In this document: piece after piece, positions 23,025-36,024 of the stretch
How positions within the stretch are numbered: the stretch's first letter is position 1
Layout: every line of letters begins with the position of its first letter
Source of the DNA: Entonaema liquescens
Lineage: Eukaryota; Ascomycota; Sordariomycetes; Xylariales; Xylariaceae
Direction: 5' to 3'
Assembly (NCBI GenBank): GCA_902805475.1
Contig: CADCSX010000003.1
Coordinates: 558,001 to 622,000, forward strand
DNA: 64,000 nt
The notes under the pieces: generated by a model
What the model saw: the letters and a program-made list of their open reading frames with translations, nothing else
Told to the model about the DNA's origin: nothing
The model's database searches: none
Made by a program: the position numbers and the translations under genes

Positions 23025-24500
23025 ATGAAATCCGCCCTCAGGCTGGCCACCTTGAGTTATGCGATCACCAATGTTGATGCTAGCTTACGGTTTCCCTCTG
23101 GTCACAATGCGGGGAAGGGGAATGAGAATTGGGGTCCGGTCAGAGATATCGTCGCCGCCTCCCCAATAGATCCTGTAGGATGGACCCCGAAGCCGACTGC
23201 GCCGCCGCCGGCCGAACACCTCGATTTTCAGCTTCGGAGGAGACAGGGTAGGACAACAACTACTACCACTGCTAGTATTGCTACGTGCGGATGGCCGGCT
23301 GAGAATATCAGTGGTAGGTGACGATTTAGATTATGAACTACCCGACTCAACTGCGAAAAAGCTCCCGTCTTAACTCTTTGTAGCGCAGGCGATTACTTGC
23401 GATGTAGGAGAATATTGTTATGAGGCGCCGACGGGTTTCTTTGCAGGATGCTGTTCCGAGCAGAATCGCCGTAATTGCAAAATACCGACGACATGTTTGG
23501 AGGCCACGCGATCGCAATCTTCTATAACCGATACTGCTAGGACGCTTCTCTGGTAGGTTTTAGATTTACCCATCCTCTCCTGATTCTCATTAACTAAACC
23601 CGCGAAAGTGATTCACTAGAAAAACCCCATTGTGTGACCTATTTGTACAACGCGACTTTCTTCGACAAATTAGACGGGGTCAGTTTTCTAGAATGCGGTA
23701 AGGAAGCAGGAATAAGTACAATCGCAACTAGTCCGATACCAAACTGGTCACCACCGAGCGATATCACTTCATCTCAAACGATATCCGATCCATTTTCAAC
23801 CGGTGGCGATCCTACCAATGTCGTAACTGTTACTGTTTCTCCAAGCAGCAGCTCGTCTCCAGAGGCAGTAGTTACGGACCAGAGCAGTAACAGTTCAAGT
23901 AGAACGGGGGCTATTGCTGGTGGAGTAGTCGGTGGTGTTGCTGGAATCACGCTCATATCTGCAGCCGTCTTCTTCTGTTTACGCCGACGTCAGCGTAGGA
24001 GGGATGAAGCGGAAGGCAAGGAGATAGAAGGATCGCCTCCATTTCAACCGAGAGATTTCCCACGTAATAGCGTATACGGTGGAGGATTACCCGAACCACA
24101 ATACCAATCCGATTTCTATGGAGAACTACCGCCGCAGATGGCTCAAACGTCGACGCAACATGTTATGAGCTATCCTCAGCCTACTTACTTCGAACCGGTT
24201 GCCATGCCCAGGGAGCATCCTAGAGAACATAGGGAGCACAGGGAACACAGAGACCATAGGGATCAGAGGAGGTCTCAAATTCAGGCAATTCCATCCACTT
24301 TTGTCCCGGCAGCGCGGAAGCCCAGCGAAGACGATATAGTATCACCAATTACTCCTGGTGATCAATTGAACCCCGCCGACGACCCTGCAACGTACACATG
24401 GATTTCAAACCCGACACCGCCCCCACAATCAGACTATTCTCAGTTCAGCCCACCTCCGCCAGCACATTTTCAATCGTACCGACCGTACCCTGGAACATAA
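23025..24500 (+). CDS. Single-pass cell-surface protein with Ser/Thr stalk (Mid2/WSC-like architecture)
   Basis: Exons 23025-23313, 23384-23552 and 23609-24500 join in frame into 449 residues. Order of parts: an N-terminal signal peptide starting MKSALRLATLSYA, and an extracellular cysteine-containing region (CGWPAENIS..., CDVGEYCYEAPTGFFAGCC, CKIPTTC, FLECG). A Ser/Thr-rich stalk follows, then a glycine-rich transmembrane helix (GAIAGGVVGGVAGITLISAA), a basic stop-transfer RRRQRRR and a proline-rich cytoplasmic tail. The tail carries a short tandem run of REH/RDH units. This layout is common in fungal plasma-membrane proteins, some of them wall-stress sensors. The actual ligand or role is unknown. 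Start chosen at the ATG that opens the signal peptide. The introns have normal donors and acceptors. Confidence 0.75.
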
Positions 24501-25548
24501 AGACAGCTAGCGGCTACGAGGTAGGGTTTCGGCCAAACAAGCCCAAAGCGTCGCTCATTTGAAATATATAATTCTTTAATAATATACGCACGTACTGGGC
24601 ACATCGTTCCCTTGGATACCATCGTTTTCGCGGTGCGCTATACGTCTCGCGAGACGTAAGATATCTGTGGCTTTTCGAACGGCACTAAGGGGGGACGTGA
24701 AGGGTAGGGTCAGGCTTACAATATTACTGGGGTGATATTTACTGGACGGGATGGAGGTGATCTTAAAAATATCTGTATAACGCTAGGTACGTTGATATGT
24801 TGATGAAGTGACGAGTAATATTGGTTGTATCTACGATTATTAAATCATAGTCTAATCAGGGCTTGGTCAGGGCAGAAATGAACTGATTGAGTTCTACATA
24901 TAGTATTGATAGTATCACATACTATATATATCATGTGGATGAAAATCCTTGAGTCTTGAATTATACTAGTAAGAATCTTAGAAAGCCTACCTTGAGGTGA
25001 GTATAATCTATAATCTATTAATTACCCACTCTTTAGACACTATATCTGAGTATTAATATAACACGCTTAGACTAAAAATCAAACGTCCACTTATATGTCT
25101 AGGTTTGCTAATATAACTCATGATCTAGGTGGATCTCATAACCCACCCGCGGCAGTGGGAGGTGAGAATAGAGAGGAACCGAATATCGTGGGGTTACCCC
25201 AGACCCGGTCGGGAAGACATGTGGGGAAGTCGGCCGTACTAATATAGCTTCTCCACGCCTCGGTTATCATTCCGCCGACCGGACAATAGTATTAAATAAG
25301 GAGACCTGCCGGCGATTAAAAAGATATCAACTGCTGAAACTCCCCGAGATTCATTGTCTCAAAGTGATACACGCGAGGCGTATAAACTAACACATGTGAT
25401 AAGGGCTGGTGCCACCGAGACTTGACGACTTATAAGCGGGGAGTTAAAGTATCGACGGACTCGGAGAAGAATCCGGATTCGAAGGGCTTCCTGCGCCAAC
25501 TTAATATACTTTCCCTTTTATTACCACTCCCTGGAGTAAGTATAGGAA
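24501..25548. other. Intergenic, about 1 kb
   Basis: No gene seen. AT-leaning with short palindromic patches, for example near 24895-24935. The right end is the 5' flank of the flavocytochrome gene. Confidence 0.5.
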
Positions 25549-27175
25549 ATGAGGGGCCGGCCAGTCCACAGTGAGAAGACTACGCGGTCAGTAAGCGTGG
25601 AAGAGATATCCCAGCATCGCTCGCTAAAGGATCTCTGGCTTGTCGTTGATGGTGTAGTATATGATCTCAGCGAATTTGCTCTAGAACACCCCGGTGGCAG
25701 TGCAGTACTCTTGGACTATGCCGGACGCGACGCAACCACCGCTTACTCCGAGGTTCACTCGCCGTCCTTGATTAAAACCTCGCTACCGGCATCATCTCGC
25801 ATTGGTGTCTTGGATCAAGCTACTATCACAGAGGAATGGGCCAAGCCCCCACCGCGGGCCCGGGGGCCGCCGCAAAAGACTCCAGAGAAACCACCCCTGG
25901 ATAGCCTTATCAACGCCCGGGATTTTGAGATCGCGGCTGAAGCGAGCTTTACCCCTAAGGCTTGGGCTTTCGTCTCGTCGGCCGCAACAGACTGTTTGAC
26001 GAAAGAGCGCAATGCGTCAGCGTATAGGGATATAGTGCTGCGGCCACGGGTGTTGAGAGACGTTAGAGATGTCGATATAAGCACGACTATACTAGGACAT
26101 CGAATCGCCGCACCGATATTCTGCGCCCCGACGTCTATGGGCCGCATCTTCCACCTGCAGGGGGAGCGTGAGCTAGGTCGTGGGTGCCAGCGGTTAGGTA
26201 TCCCCCAATGTGTGTCGACGAGTTGCTCGTTTCCGCTACCCGAGGTTATGGACGCAGTTGAAGAAGAATTTCAGGCTCAGGGGGCAGCAGGTAACGGACC
26301 TGTTCCAGTCTTCTTCCAGTTGTATGTTGATAAAGACCGCCGAAAGTCAGAAGCCTTATTGCGTATGGTGCGTGAGCGGGGTGTGAAGGGCATCTTTGTG
26401 ACGGTTGATGCCCCGGTCATTGGAAAGAGAGAAGCGGATGAGCGGGTTAAATCCGATGAGAACCTACGAGCTCCGATGTCTGGTGCACAGGCCAGAAATG
26501 ATGCTAAAGGAGGGGCATTAGGAAGACTCATGGGTGGCTTTATAGACGCGTCGCTCACGTGGGATGACGTGTCGTGGGTGCGGAAACACGCGCCTGGCCT
26601 ACCTATCGCACTGAAGGGGATTCAGACGGCAGCAGATGCAGTGATGGCCATGGAAGCGGGTGTCGATGCCATTTATATCTCTAACCATGGTGGACGAAGC
26701 TTAGATACATCGCCTGCTACGATATTGGTGTTGCTTGAGATCCAGAAGTGTTGCCCGGAGGTCTTTGATAAGATGGAAGTGTATGTCGATGGTGGTATTA
26801 CCAGAGGCACAGACATCTTTAAGGCTTTGTGTCTGGGGGCCAAGGCAGTTGGAATTGGGCGTGGGTTCCTGTTCTCGTTGAATTATGGTAAGGAGGGTGT
26901 TGAGAAGTTTGTCAATAGTAAGTTTCAAACTACTTCCATATCCCTATTCCTTGAGATGATTTATAGTCGGGTAAGAGGCTCGTGCTAATATTATACGTAC
27001 GCTTCTAGTTCTCATCGACGAATTGGTGACGACTATGCAGATGTGTGGTATCACTAGTCTTGACCAAGTCCATCCAGGGCTATTACATACGGGGGCTGTC
27101 GACCACCTGGTTCCTGGGTCTGAAGAGCATCCGTATGCCAGGTGGAAGCCCAAGCCTAGACGGAGCAAACTGTGA
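25549..27175 (+). CDS. Flavocytochrome b2-like FMN-dependent alpha-hydroxy-acid dehydrogenase
   Basis: Exons 25549-26917 and 27009-27175 (donor GTAAGT) give 511 residues. Residues about 12-90 are a cytochrome b5 domain with the haem ligands in EHPGG and SEVHS. The rest is the FMN barrel of the lactate/glycolate oxidase family: FQLYVDKDR (active-site Tyr), LTWDDVSWV, ALKGIQ (Lys), NHGGRSLD (catalytic His with Arg) and DGGITRGTDIFKALCLGA (phosphate loop). The family oxidises L-lactate or related 2-hydroxy acids and passes electrons to cytochrome c through b5. Without an obvious mitochondrial presequence the protein may be cytosolic, so the exact substrate is open. Start is the ATG at 25549, the first in frame before the b5 domain. 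It is followed at 0.8 kb by the acidic protein gene in the same direction. Confidence 0.9.
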
Positions 27176-27940
27176 AAGAGGGTCAATATCATACTGTATA
27201 TACCTTAAGTAATTAAGGTACGCATCTCCATGCTATAGAAGCTATCATACCTAAGTAGGTATATGCATACATAGGTAAATGTCAAAGTCTTTATACCAGA
27301 TATATGAATATCAACAATGTTGTCACCTGGATACCTAGCTATCACGCTTGCTCACATAGTTGCTACCAAGGTACGTTGGCACATGATGAGTCCCTGGAAA
27401 CAACATACCTCACAACGGTCAATGTTACCACAATCATACACCTCGTCCTAGCAACTAACAGACCTACAGCTGCACAAACACGACTGACTATATTGTGCAC
27501 GACCTTTTCCAGCCAAACGTACCTATGTCCATGGCAACAAACACCGCCAAGGAGCCGTTATAAGGTACGTGCACCTGCTCTATCACCTTGACTCAAGTGT
27601 TGGGGTTGGGGACGGCTGCAACAATGAGGGTTGCCGGTTGCTTGGTATGTTTATACACACTAACGTACCTCACCTACGTACCTTACAGACGTACCTTACC
27701 AACGTACTTGTGAGGTCTGTATTGTGCACGTCCTCTTGGGATTCATATAAATACCTGGCTTCCCCTCCACTTGAGATCTTTCGTGTTTCTTCTTTCATCA
27801 TCAAACAACATAGATCATCAAAAGATCTACTACCTTCTACCTTACTCAATTGCCTACACTACCACAAACAATCATCCATCTACCACTCTTCATATCTAAA
27901 CATCTACCTCATACACTCATCACCTACTTACCTAGTCGCC
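27176..27940. promoter_or_regulatory. 5' region of the acidic protein gene with TATA-like box
   Basis: No gene is supported here. A CATATAAATA box at 27744-27753 stands about 190 bp before the ATG and is followed by a long CT-rich leader, a normal fungal core promoter. Several ACGTACCT/GTACCTTA units repeat between about 27630 and 27710. Confidence 0.45.
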
Positions 27941-29830
27941 ATGATGAAGTTCAGAGGAAGCTCAAAGAGCTGGCGTGGTGGTAACATCGTCGCACTATTC
28001 GGCATTCCATCATCTCGCCATCATCAAAAGCATCATGGAACGTCTGTCATAGAAGAAGAGGTAGCCATTAAGCACACCTCACGCAGTAAGCACGTGTCAA
28101 CCAAGGACACATCGACTAAGAAGAAGTCATTGGGCAAGCAAAATCCCGGTAAGAATTATAAGATAGACGAAACAACTTTCCCTGGAAACGAAGCTAATTG
28201 TCTTCAAGCAGAATCCGATACGGACGGAGATGACTCGGACCATGAAGAGGTCGCCATGAAGAAGGACGCTAAAACTAAGAAGCGGCCTTCGACAAAGAAA
28301 GTCGCCTCGACTCGACGTGTTCCTAGTGAGTAACATAAAGCACTTAAGTTCACATTGCCCATTGAAGATGAAGCTAACTTGATTCAAATAGAATCAGACT
28401 CTGAAGAAAGTTCAGAGGCCGAAGAGGTAGTTGCTCCTAAAAAGCACACCTCAGCTAAGAAGCAAAAGACAACCCAAGTCTGCCCTTCTTCTGATGAGGA
28501 ATCAGGGACCTTGATAGAGTCAGAGTCGGATGAAGAGAGCTCAGGACCTGAGGAAGTCGTTGCCCCGAAGCGCGGTAAACATAATGCTCGCAATTCCGCC
28601 GCCAAGCAACCCCCGGCAAAGAAGAATGCCAAGAAGGCGGCCAGGCCCGCTCCTCCTCCAAAAAGCGATTCGGATTCTACAGAAGAAGACTCCGAACCAG
28701 AAGAAGCCGTCATGCCTAAGCGGGCTCAGAAGGCAAAGCCTGTCCCTGCTAAGAAACAGGCTCCTTCCAAACAAGTCAGGAAGGCCGTCAAGCCTGCCCC
28801 CCCTTCAGAAAGCGAGTCCACTTCTACTGAGGAAGAATCAGACGCGGACGGAGAAGCTTCCTCTTCAGACTCGGAGGTTGCTGCTAAGCCACCTCAAAAT
28901 CCGAGAGCGGCGGCTAAGAAACAAGTCGCCAGTCAAGCTAAGAAGGTAGTCAAGCCTGCGCCCCTTCCGGAAAGCGAGTCCGATTCCAGCGACGAGGTGT
29001 CTGAAGATGAATCTGAAGAGGGTTCCGATGAGGAGTCCGATGCTGATGAAGCACGATCGGATAAGAAGGCTGTCGTTACCAAAAGCCAAGCCCCAACTGG
29101 AAAGCCTGTCAAGGTTGCCCCTCCTCCACGAAACAACCCAGGCCCTTCTAAGGAAGGATCACGCCCAAAGCAGACTGCTATTAGGGCTCAACCTCAGAAA
29201 GTCTTGGAGGACATCCGGATGAGCAAGTACCGGGTTGAGAACTGGCGCACCCATGAAGATGGTGTAGTGTGCCTCATGAAGTCCAAGGGCTTCACGTAAG
29301 TTATACCCCTTTCAATTTACTAAGCATACCTAAACTAACCAAACAAACACAGGTCGCAGCAGATCGCTCAGAGAGTCAATCGCGGCAAAAAGGAGGTCCA
29401 GGTCCGGATCCAAGAGCTCATGGAGGTGGCTGAAGAAAATGGATCCACCATTACTCAGCTTGGCCAGACCTTGGAGGGGATCACGCGTAACATCATGAAG
29501 GAGGATGAGGAGGAGGCTCGTCAGCATAAGCTAAAGCACCAGGCTCACACCAAGTCCACGGCCGGCAGCACGGCCAACAGGGATCAGTCACGAAAGAACC
29601 CTGACAAAAAGGTGTACTATCCCGACAATATATTCAGTATCAGCGACTGCCGAGCTCTTGCCGTTGCCGAGGCACGATGCCGCGGCCAGCACCTCGCCAA
29701 TATCCAAGCTGAGTTCGGAAAGCTGACCGGTCGGTACGTGGGCCTCGATGTGCTAGAGGCCAAGCTTGCCCAAGCCGTGGACCCTTTTGACGAGGTGACG
29801 GTGAACTGGAAGGGAGTTTGCCGCCGTTAG
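27941..29830 (+). CDS. Acidic Lys/Ser-rich protein with helix-turn-helix-like C-terminal region
   Basis: Three exons, 27941-28325, 28368-29295 and 29353-29830, yield 596 residues in frame. I do not recognise a named family. Residues about 60-400 are low complexity. Acidic Ser/Glu/Asp clusters (SDSEESSEAEEVV) alternate with basic Lys/Pro/Ala spacers (AKKNAKKAARPAPPP) in at least six imperfect units. This composition is typical of nucleolar or chromatin proteins. Then comes a Myb/SANT- or homeodomain-like helical stretch (VENWRTHEDGVVCLMKSKGF, followed by QQIAQRVNRGKKEVQVRIQE), then coiled-coil-like and basic sequence to the end. Start chosen at the first of two adjacent ATGs behind a CT-rich leader. 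The TATA-like box upstream suggests strong regulated expression. A nuclear DNA- or histone-associated role is inferred from composition only. It could also be a species-restricted gene. Confidence 0.65.
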
Positions 29831-31767
29831 CTAGGATGGTTGCCGGAGAGTCGCTAGGGGAAGGGTTTTTCGTGGAGGAGTGTCTTAGAGGGGATTTTCT
29901 TAGAGGGGGATATGGCCCAGGGTTTTAGGGTGGTGGATTTGTCAGGGAGAGATTGCTTCGGGGATATCATAGAGGGTTTGGTCAGAGGACCTATTTTGGC
30001 TGAACAGCCAAAGAGGATATGAGCATTTTCATTCCTCCAGTGTATGGGCATAGACACGCCCCTCGACGGGCTTGGGTTACAGACTGTTTAGAGACCTGGC
30101 TTAGTCGAGTTATAGTTGAGTTGGCCGAACCTAGGCAAATACCAACATAGTACACTATATTTGCCTCCTTATCTATGTGATTATATTAATGTAAGCCCTC
30201 GTTTATTATTCATATATGATGACATAATGTAGTTTTACCCTATATAAAGTGATGTGTGGAAACCCTCGGACTATGACTGATTTCCTAGATACTTAACTCA
30301 CATAGCTTTATTGGCCAATATAAAGGCTAAGTAAGGAGTTAGTGCTTAAGGCGCATCGTCCGGATATCAAATTTGCCTATACGTGAAATAATAGTTATTC
30401 TTTTTGAACAATCAAGACTAACTAGCGAATTACCTAGGAGGAGGCTGCGAGAAGGAACAATAAGGAGTGTCACCGATAAAGCTTATTACGCTATAGGTAA
30501 ATTTTGATAGGCCGAGTCAAGAATCCATATAAGCCCAAGTTCTCAAGCAGGCCGATTAGACAGGAAACAGCCGTTACTTTCCTACCACTAGAATTGCAGC
30601 ATCTATTATAGCAGCCCCTATTTAAACTAACACATGGCATAACCTCAACAACTTAAGTTGAACAATTGCCCTAAGACTATAGGTAGATTTACCGAAATTA
30701 CATACCAATTCAAACCGGGATATACTTATCAAGAGGAGGTTATAGTATTGATCCTATCTTGAAAGGGATATACAATTTAAAGTATTATAGTTGAGAGTTG
30801 CGGTGACACCTGAGTTTCACGTGATTCGAATAACCCCTATTTTATTCTTGAATGTAACTTACATTTAATACACATGGTCTCTGCCATTAAGAAATAGGAC
30901 TAAACAGAGTGCAATAACCGAATCAAGCCCAGCTAGAATATTTAACCTTAATAACCATTCCTGTTTCTGGATAGGTATATCCTCATACTTCAACCAGAAT
31001 TTAAGGTAATTCATCTAGGTATAGATATCTCATAACCATTTAGATTAGTATTATTTCAAGATGACATAGACTACAATAAAGTTTAACTACACAGATATAT
31101 AGATGTATAAGCATGCGCTATATATAGTGTGTAGATACCTAGGTAAGGTATGAGGTATATACGCTCACTCATAGTTCACAAGATCCTTTTCCCTCGCAGC
31201 CAACCCCCAACAACACGTAAACCCAAGCTGCTCGAGGCCAAAAACTCGCCGAAAAAAAGTACCTCTAAAAATAATGCCGTTCAACCGTTATTCATTCAGA
31301 GGAGAGAGAGAGCTATATGCGCGACATCATGATTGATATCACCAGGTGAATCCTTTTCCTCTTCCCCAATTCTATCGGCTCAAACACCCCCAGAAAGCCC
31401 CATTTCTAAGGACCAGGACCGATGTCTATGCCCATGCCCACGGCGTCTCGATGGAACACCTTATTTTTAATGTTTCGTGCGCGTACCATGTAAAAACCCC
31501 CAACCCTTTCTCCGTTCCAATTCTATTTGCCAAAACCCGGTGCAAATAGATCAAAGAGAGTAAAACGCCCGTTCCTCTAATAAACCCTGGGTTATATATG
31601 CGCGTATGTGCCCCCGTGTAGACCTTGACCAGCCAGATCGTCGTCCTATATCCATGATGCAGTCATGTCTCCCCGAACCTGGTACCGAATCCGTTTCACC
31701 AATAGTAAAATAATGATATCGTTGTAAGAATTGAAATTATGGATGCCTTTCGGTATTACATACTCTT
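29831..31767. other. Intergenic, 1.9 kb, between convergent genes
   Basis: No gene seen. AT-leaning, with CCTAGGTA-type palindromes and no open frame of note. It is the 3' flank of both neighbours. Confidence 0.5.
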
Positions 31768-34700
31768 TCAACAATGAGAGCAAGTAATTGTGGGTTTGCC
31801 GCGAAGAGTGGAAGGTCCCTTACGCCTCCTACTTCCTAGTGCGGGCATCCCGTCCCCGGGTTGGGAGTCATCGCCTGTCTCAAATCGCTCGTTGCCGACC
31901 ATGATGACCTTGATCACGTTGCTAAGTCCTACGGCTAAGCAAGAACGACCAACTCGAACTATTGGCCCAAGATTCGTGACAAATAGGTGACCGTCATCTT
32001 CGACTTTCGAACACAATGGAAGGGCTTCCCATGTCTCCTGTTTGCCAAAATGGGAAAACATCCATACTTCCCAGTTGTCTTGTGAAGTATAGCCGTTTAT
32101 AGGTTTAGGAGTATGGTGACGGCGCCGGAGGCCGCTAAGTTGTTGGAGAGGCTGATGGTTTAGATGACCATCTGCTCGGGATTTCTCACTGTTCTTCCTC
32201 CTCACTCCCACTATAATTCCAGAGGGCAAAGCGTCCCAGAGCCCGGGATTCTTAATAACCCGTCTCGATTCCTTGGCTCTTTGCCATGGACAACACGTTT
32301 TTCTAGTGGGTGAAGTCGGATCGCAGAAACAGAGAGATTCTCCTTCATGCTGCGGACTATATGTCTGCACCACTAAGTCTCGGGTGTATGTATTGAGATA
32401 TGCCAACGTAAAGCTCCACAAGGCGAGAGAGCCACATCGCATCCGCCGCGGCCTTGAATGGAAGCATTTTAAGCTTTTCGGTTGGATTGGGTCTACCTTG
32501 AAAGTGTAGATCGCTCTGAGCGTCTGCGCGTCTACTAGGTCCACCGTCTGAGACCGAATTATGAGGAAGAAACCCAATTCCGGCAAGGCTTGAATCGAGA
32601 TAGCTCCGCGGTCCTTCGAATTGCCCACCTCGACTATTTCAGTAGACCAACTTGATCCCTCTTGTGTAGCAAGGCGTACTTGACCCTCACGGGTAGAAGC
32701 CATAACTTGAGCAGGAAATCCTGTGGATGTTAGTGGATGTAACTTGATTTCACAGCAATATAGATTCACTTACCCTTTTCTGAAAGATAGCCGACGGAGA
32801 CGATCGAGCTCTCCTTAGCGAATATGTAGTTATTGGGTAATGCTCGGTCGACTCTAAGTTCCGTGATGATACCATCCCGTCGGATGAGAACTAAGGCTGG
32901 AATGGCCAAGGAATCGTCAGCAACAAAGAAGAAGGCTTCCGGTTTATGTCGATCCGGTTCTGCCCTGATCGGAGGACCCCATCGTAGCCCAATGAGATCC
33001 CATAGTAGGACTTTATCAGATGTTAAGAGTGCAAGCCAGTGGGATTCTTCATCGATGCACATAGCCAGGACTGGAAATGGGATTATGGAAGAATCCCCAT
33101 GTTCACCTAACACGTAATTCTTACCCCCAGCCTTAATATCCCAGATCCTAATGACTCGGTCAAGTCCTATAGACACAAGATGGCCATCAGAGCAGGCCGA
33201 GAGCAAAACGACATCTAAAGAATGGCCAGTGTTCAAAGTCCTAACAGAGAGAAGTGTATCCCCTCCATCCGGACCAACCCGTGGAGAATCTGCCAGCTCA
33301 TCCCACAATAGATAATTCATCAGTAGGCGAACTGCCGCCGCAACGATAAGGACTGTGAGCAGGAAAGGTGCCGATTGGTGCCGTACAAAATCGTAGACAG
33401 CAGGTGCAAACCACGGCTCGCTAGCGGTAAGACCTCGATCTGATCCTTTGAGCACGAATATCGTAGGATGAAAAACCCTTGCGATGTAGCTATGAGCGTG
33501 AGGTTTAACAACATGTATGAGCTCTCGAGCTGTCTCATGGTCTTGGAGGCCCAGCCATGACGCTGGACTCCTGCCCTGGTGAACTTCAGATAAGGACGAA
33601 GCCGATGACAGATCCTTGTATTTGGGAGAGACACGGATGATCCGACCAAGCAACTTGAGCACGCCTTCATTCTCCCAAAAATGCCATTGAGCGAGCAGGA
33701 CGAAACCAACCATCACAATAGTCCCAGCAATGCGTGTCGACATAGCGATTTTACCCTGCAACATCGCGTCTATCCATGTAGAACGTGAATGGGGGTCGGA
33801 AGGAGAGCGGTGATCTCGAATTGACGCTTTTGCAAGTGCGTCACTAAGCTCGGTCCGTCGCACATCGACGCTGAGTACCGAGAGGAAGAACGTGGATAGG
33901 TAAAAGTAGTCAAACATCAGTGCGATGGCTGCAAAGGTGCAAAAGGCCGAAACACTGGGCAATACAACTTTTGAAAAGGCGAATAGAAGAAGAACGTTTT
34001 GAGCCACACTAGCCATTGCAACGTAGCCCGTCTCACCAAAGGCCTGTCCAATCCTACTGCTCGTACTGTTTTCGGACGGCGTGAGAATGACAGCGTTGAT
34101 CAGCCGATGGATATTTTCAAGACTCATACAGAAAATGACTACCGGATATCCCAAACGCGGAAGTCTCGATAGATCGATCTTGAGTATGGCACATACGGTA
34201 AAGCTCGATAGGATGGCGAGAACGATTTGAGCCAGAACCGTAACCATCAATCCCATTTTCGACTTAACGGCCCGTAAATTGGATAAAGTTGCTAAGAAGT
34301 AAATGAGAAGAACTGAATAGGGTATTCCCAAAACAATGACATCCTGAGACGATATAGGGCGAAACTTGAATTCGTATAATTCGCTGATTTTGCCGCTTGG
34401 AGTGTACTCAAAGATATCCCAACGATCAGCCATTTTACTCTTAAGAGCCCTTACTCTCTCCTGCCACAGGCGACCAACAGGAGAGTCTCGAAGATGAACG
34501 AGAGTAATAACAAGGGCATCAGCGGCGACAAGTCGACGATCCTGGAAGCGCTTTCCACTAAAAACAGTCGAATGTCGTAAGGTTACATTGACCGAAGTTG
34601 GCTGAGATTTTCTTTCGTTCGCCGTCTCAATAATATCGTCATCACGTTCTATGTTCTCCGAAGAACATGACCAATACTGCAGCGGCGACTGAAAGAACCA

Positions 34701-35290
34701 GGACTCGTTAGTTAGACCATTGGCAATATGATAGGCATCGCGCTGGTTCGGCGTAAGGTCCGTAGTCGTAGCATTTCGAACGTGAGCATTGTCGTCGATA
34801 TAGCGCCGCGGATTGAAGTTGATTGTTGGTCCGAGAAGTTCGTCTTGAAGTTCCAGAGCGCTTAGTAAAACGTTCCTGTTGAGAGCCTGGAAATAGTTGC
34901 CGTGGACCCAGATCGAACGCATAATAACGTCGGGTTCGACTCTATTCCTCTCGTGCAAGGGTAAGGTATCGGTCCAAGCGTGTTCGGGAAGATAAGACGC
35001 GCCATTGATGAAATCGGTAGTATAGAGAAAAGGAAAAGGATATACGAGAACGGCGGCTACGGCGACGGAGATCAATAAGGTCGTGACGACATGACTAGCA
35101 GCGTATCTTCCGTACCGAGCGAAGGCGCGGCGTACGGGATGCGTCTCTGCAAGCACCGGGGCTTCGGTAGTTCTAGGATTACCTTGTCAATTGAGAGCTG
35201 TACGTAAAGTAAAGTAGATATAGACAAGGTAGGTAGAAAAGTACAAGGATAAACATACCCTCTAAAAGGATAGAGAATATACCAAATCAT
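31768..35290 (-). CDS. scp1: SREBP cleavage-activating protein (SCAP) homologue
   Basis: Exons on the minus strand are 35290-35259, 35172-32774 and 32720-31768, giving 1,127 residues. The tiny first exon encodes MIWYILYPFRG, which with exon 2 reads into TTEAPVLAETHPVRRAFARY, the expected SCAP N terminus. A first transmembrane helix and a luminal loop with N-glycosylation sites precede a sterol-sensing domain (about residues 280-450, including LLIYFLATLSNLRAVKSKMG). The C-terminal half holds WD40 repeats (ACSDGHLVSIGLDRVIRIWD). SCAP sits in the ER membrane and binds the SREBP precursor. It controls its movement or cleavage in response to sterol, and in fungi indirectly to oxygen. Family length is normal and nothing is broken. 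Gene symbol follows fission yeast usage. Confidence 0.9.
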
Positions 35291-35988
35291 TCTTTCCACA
35301 CTTGGTGGGCAGTCACCAGATTTCGAGCTGCCCACGATAACTCGGTGCGCAGAAGAACGGGGAGGCAAGGGCCTTTCCTGAGATCGCAGGAGGGGCGCAT
35401 TATACTTCCCAAGTATTATGACATGGGAGGGAAGAGGACGGACTTTTAGATATATCTATGGAGATCGGAACAGAACAGAACACAGACAGACGGGAGACGA
35501 GAGACGGGAGACGGGAGACGGTATGAGCGGAAACAGGTGGATAAGGTAGATAACGTAGGTAGATTTTTAGGTATCTATTGGATGTCTCATCGTCGGGCCC
35601 GAAATTGTAGAGGATGAGTTCTGGGGACAATCGACCAAGCGACCAAGGTAGAAATTCGGAGGAAAAAGCAGGGACAAGTCGAAATCGAAAGGCGGAAAAT
35701 CGAACATGGAGACGCTATCTCGAACTTCGTATTTCATAACAGGGAATTAATTAGTAAAATGCCAATAGAAACAATAGAAATCGTTGCTAGAAAAGGACTA
35801 GACTGCTAGAGCGGGCGCCGCCCGTGTTAGAGTATTGTCTTACTGTCTCGCCCTTGACTTGACCGAGTTAAGCTCGCCTTCCGTCTGACTTGCGTCTTGC
35901 GTAATGCGTAATAAGGGCTGTAAGGGTGGAAAGGGTGGAAAAGGGTGGATGCAAAGAAGATCGGATCTCGATAATTGTATCTCATGTG

Positions 35989-36024
35989 GGCGTTGGCGTT
36001 GGCGTTGGCGTTGGCGTTGGCGCT
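35989..36024. repeat. Hexanucleotide tandem repeat (GGCGTT)n
   Basis: Six units of GGCGTT, the last being GGCGCT. The same hexamer recurs three times at about 60915-60932. Confidence 0.9.
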
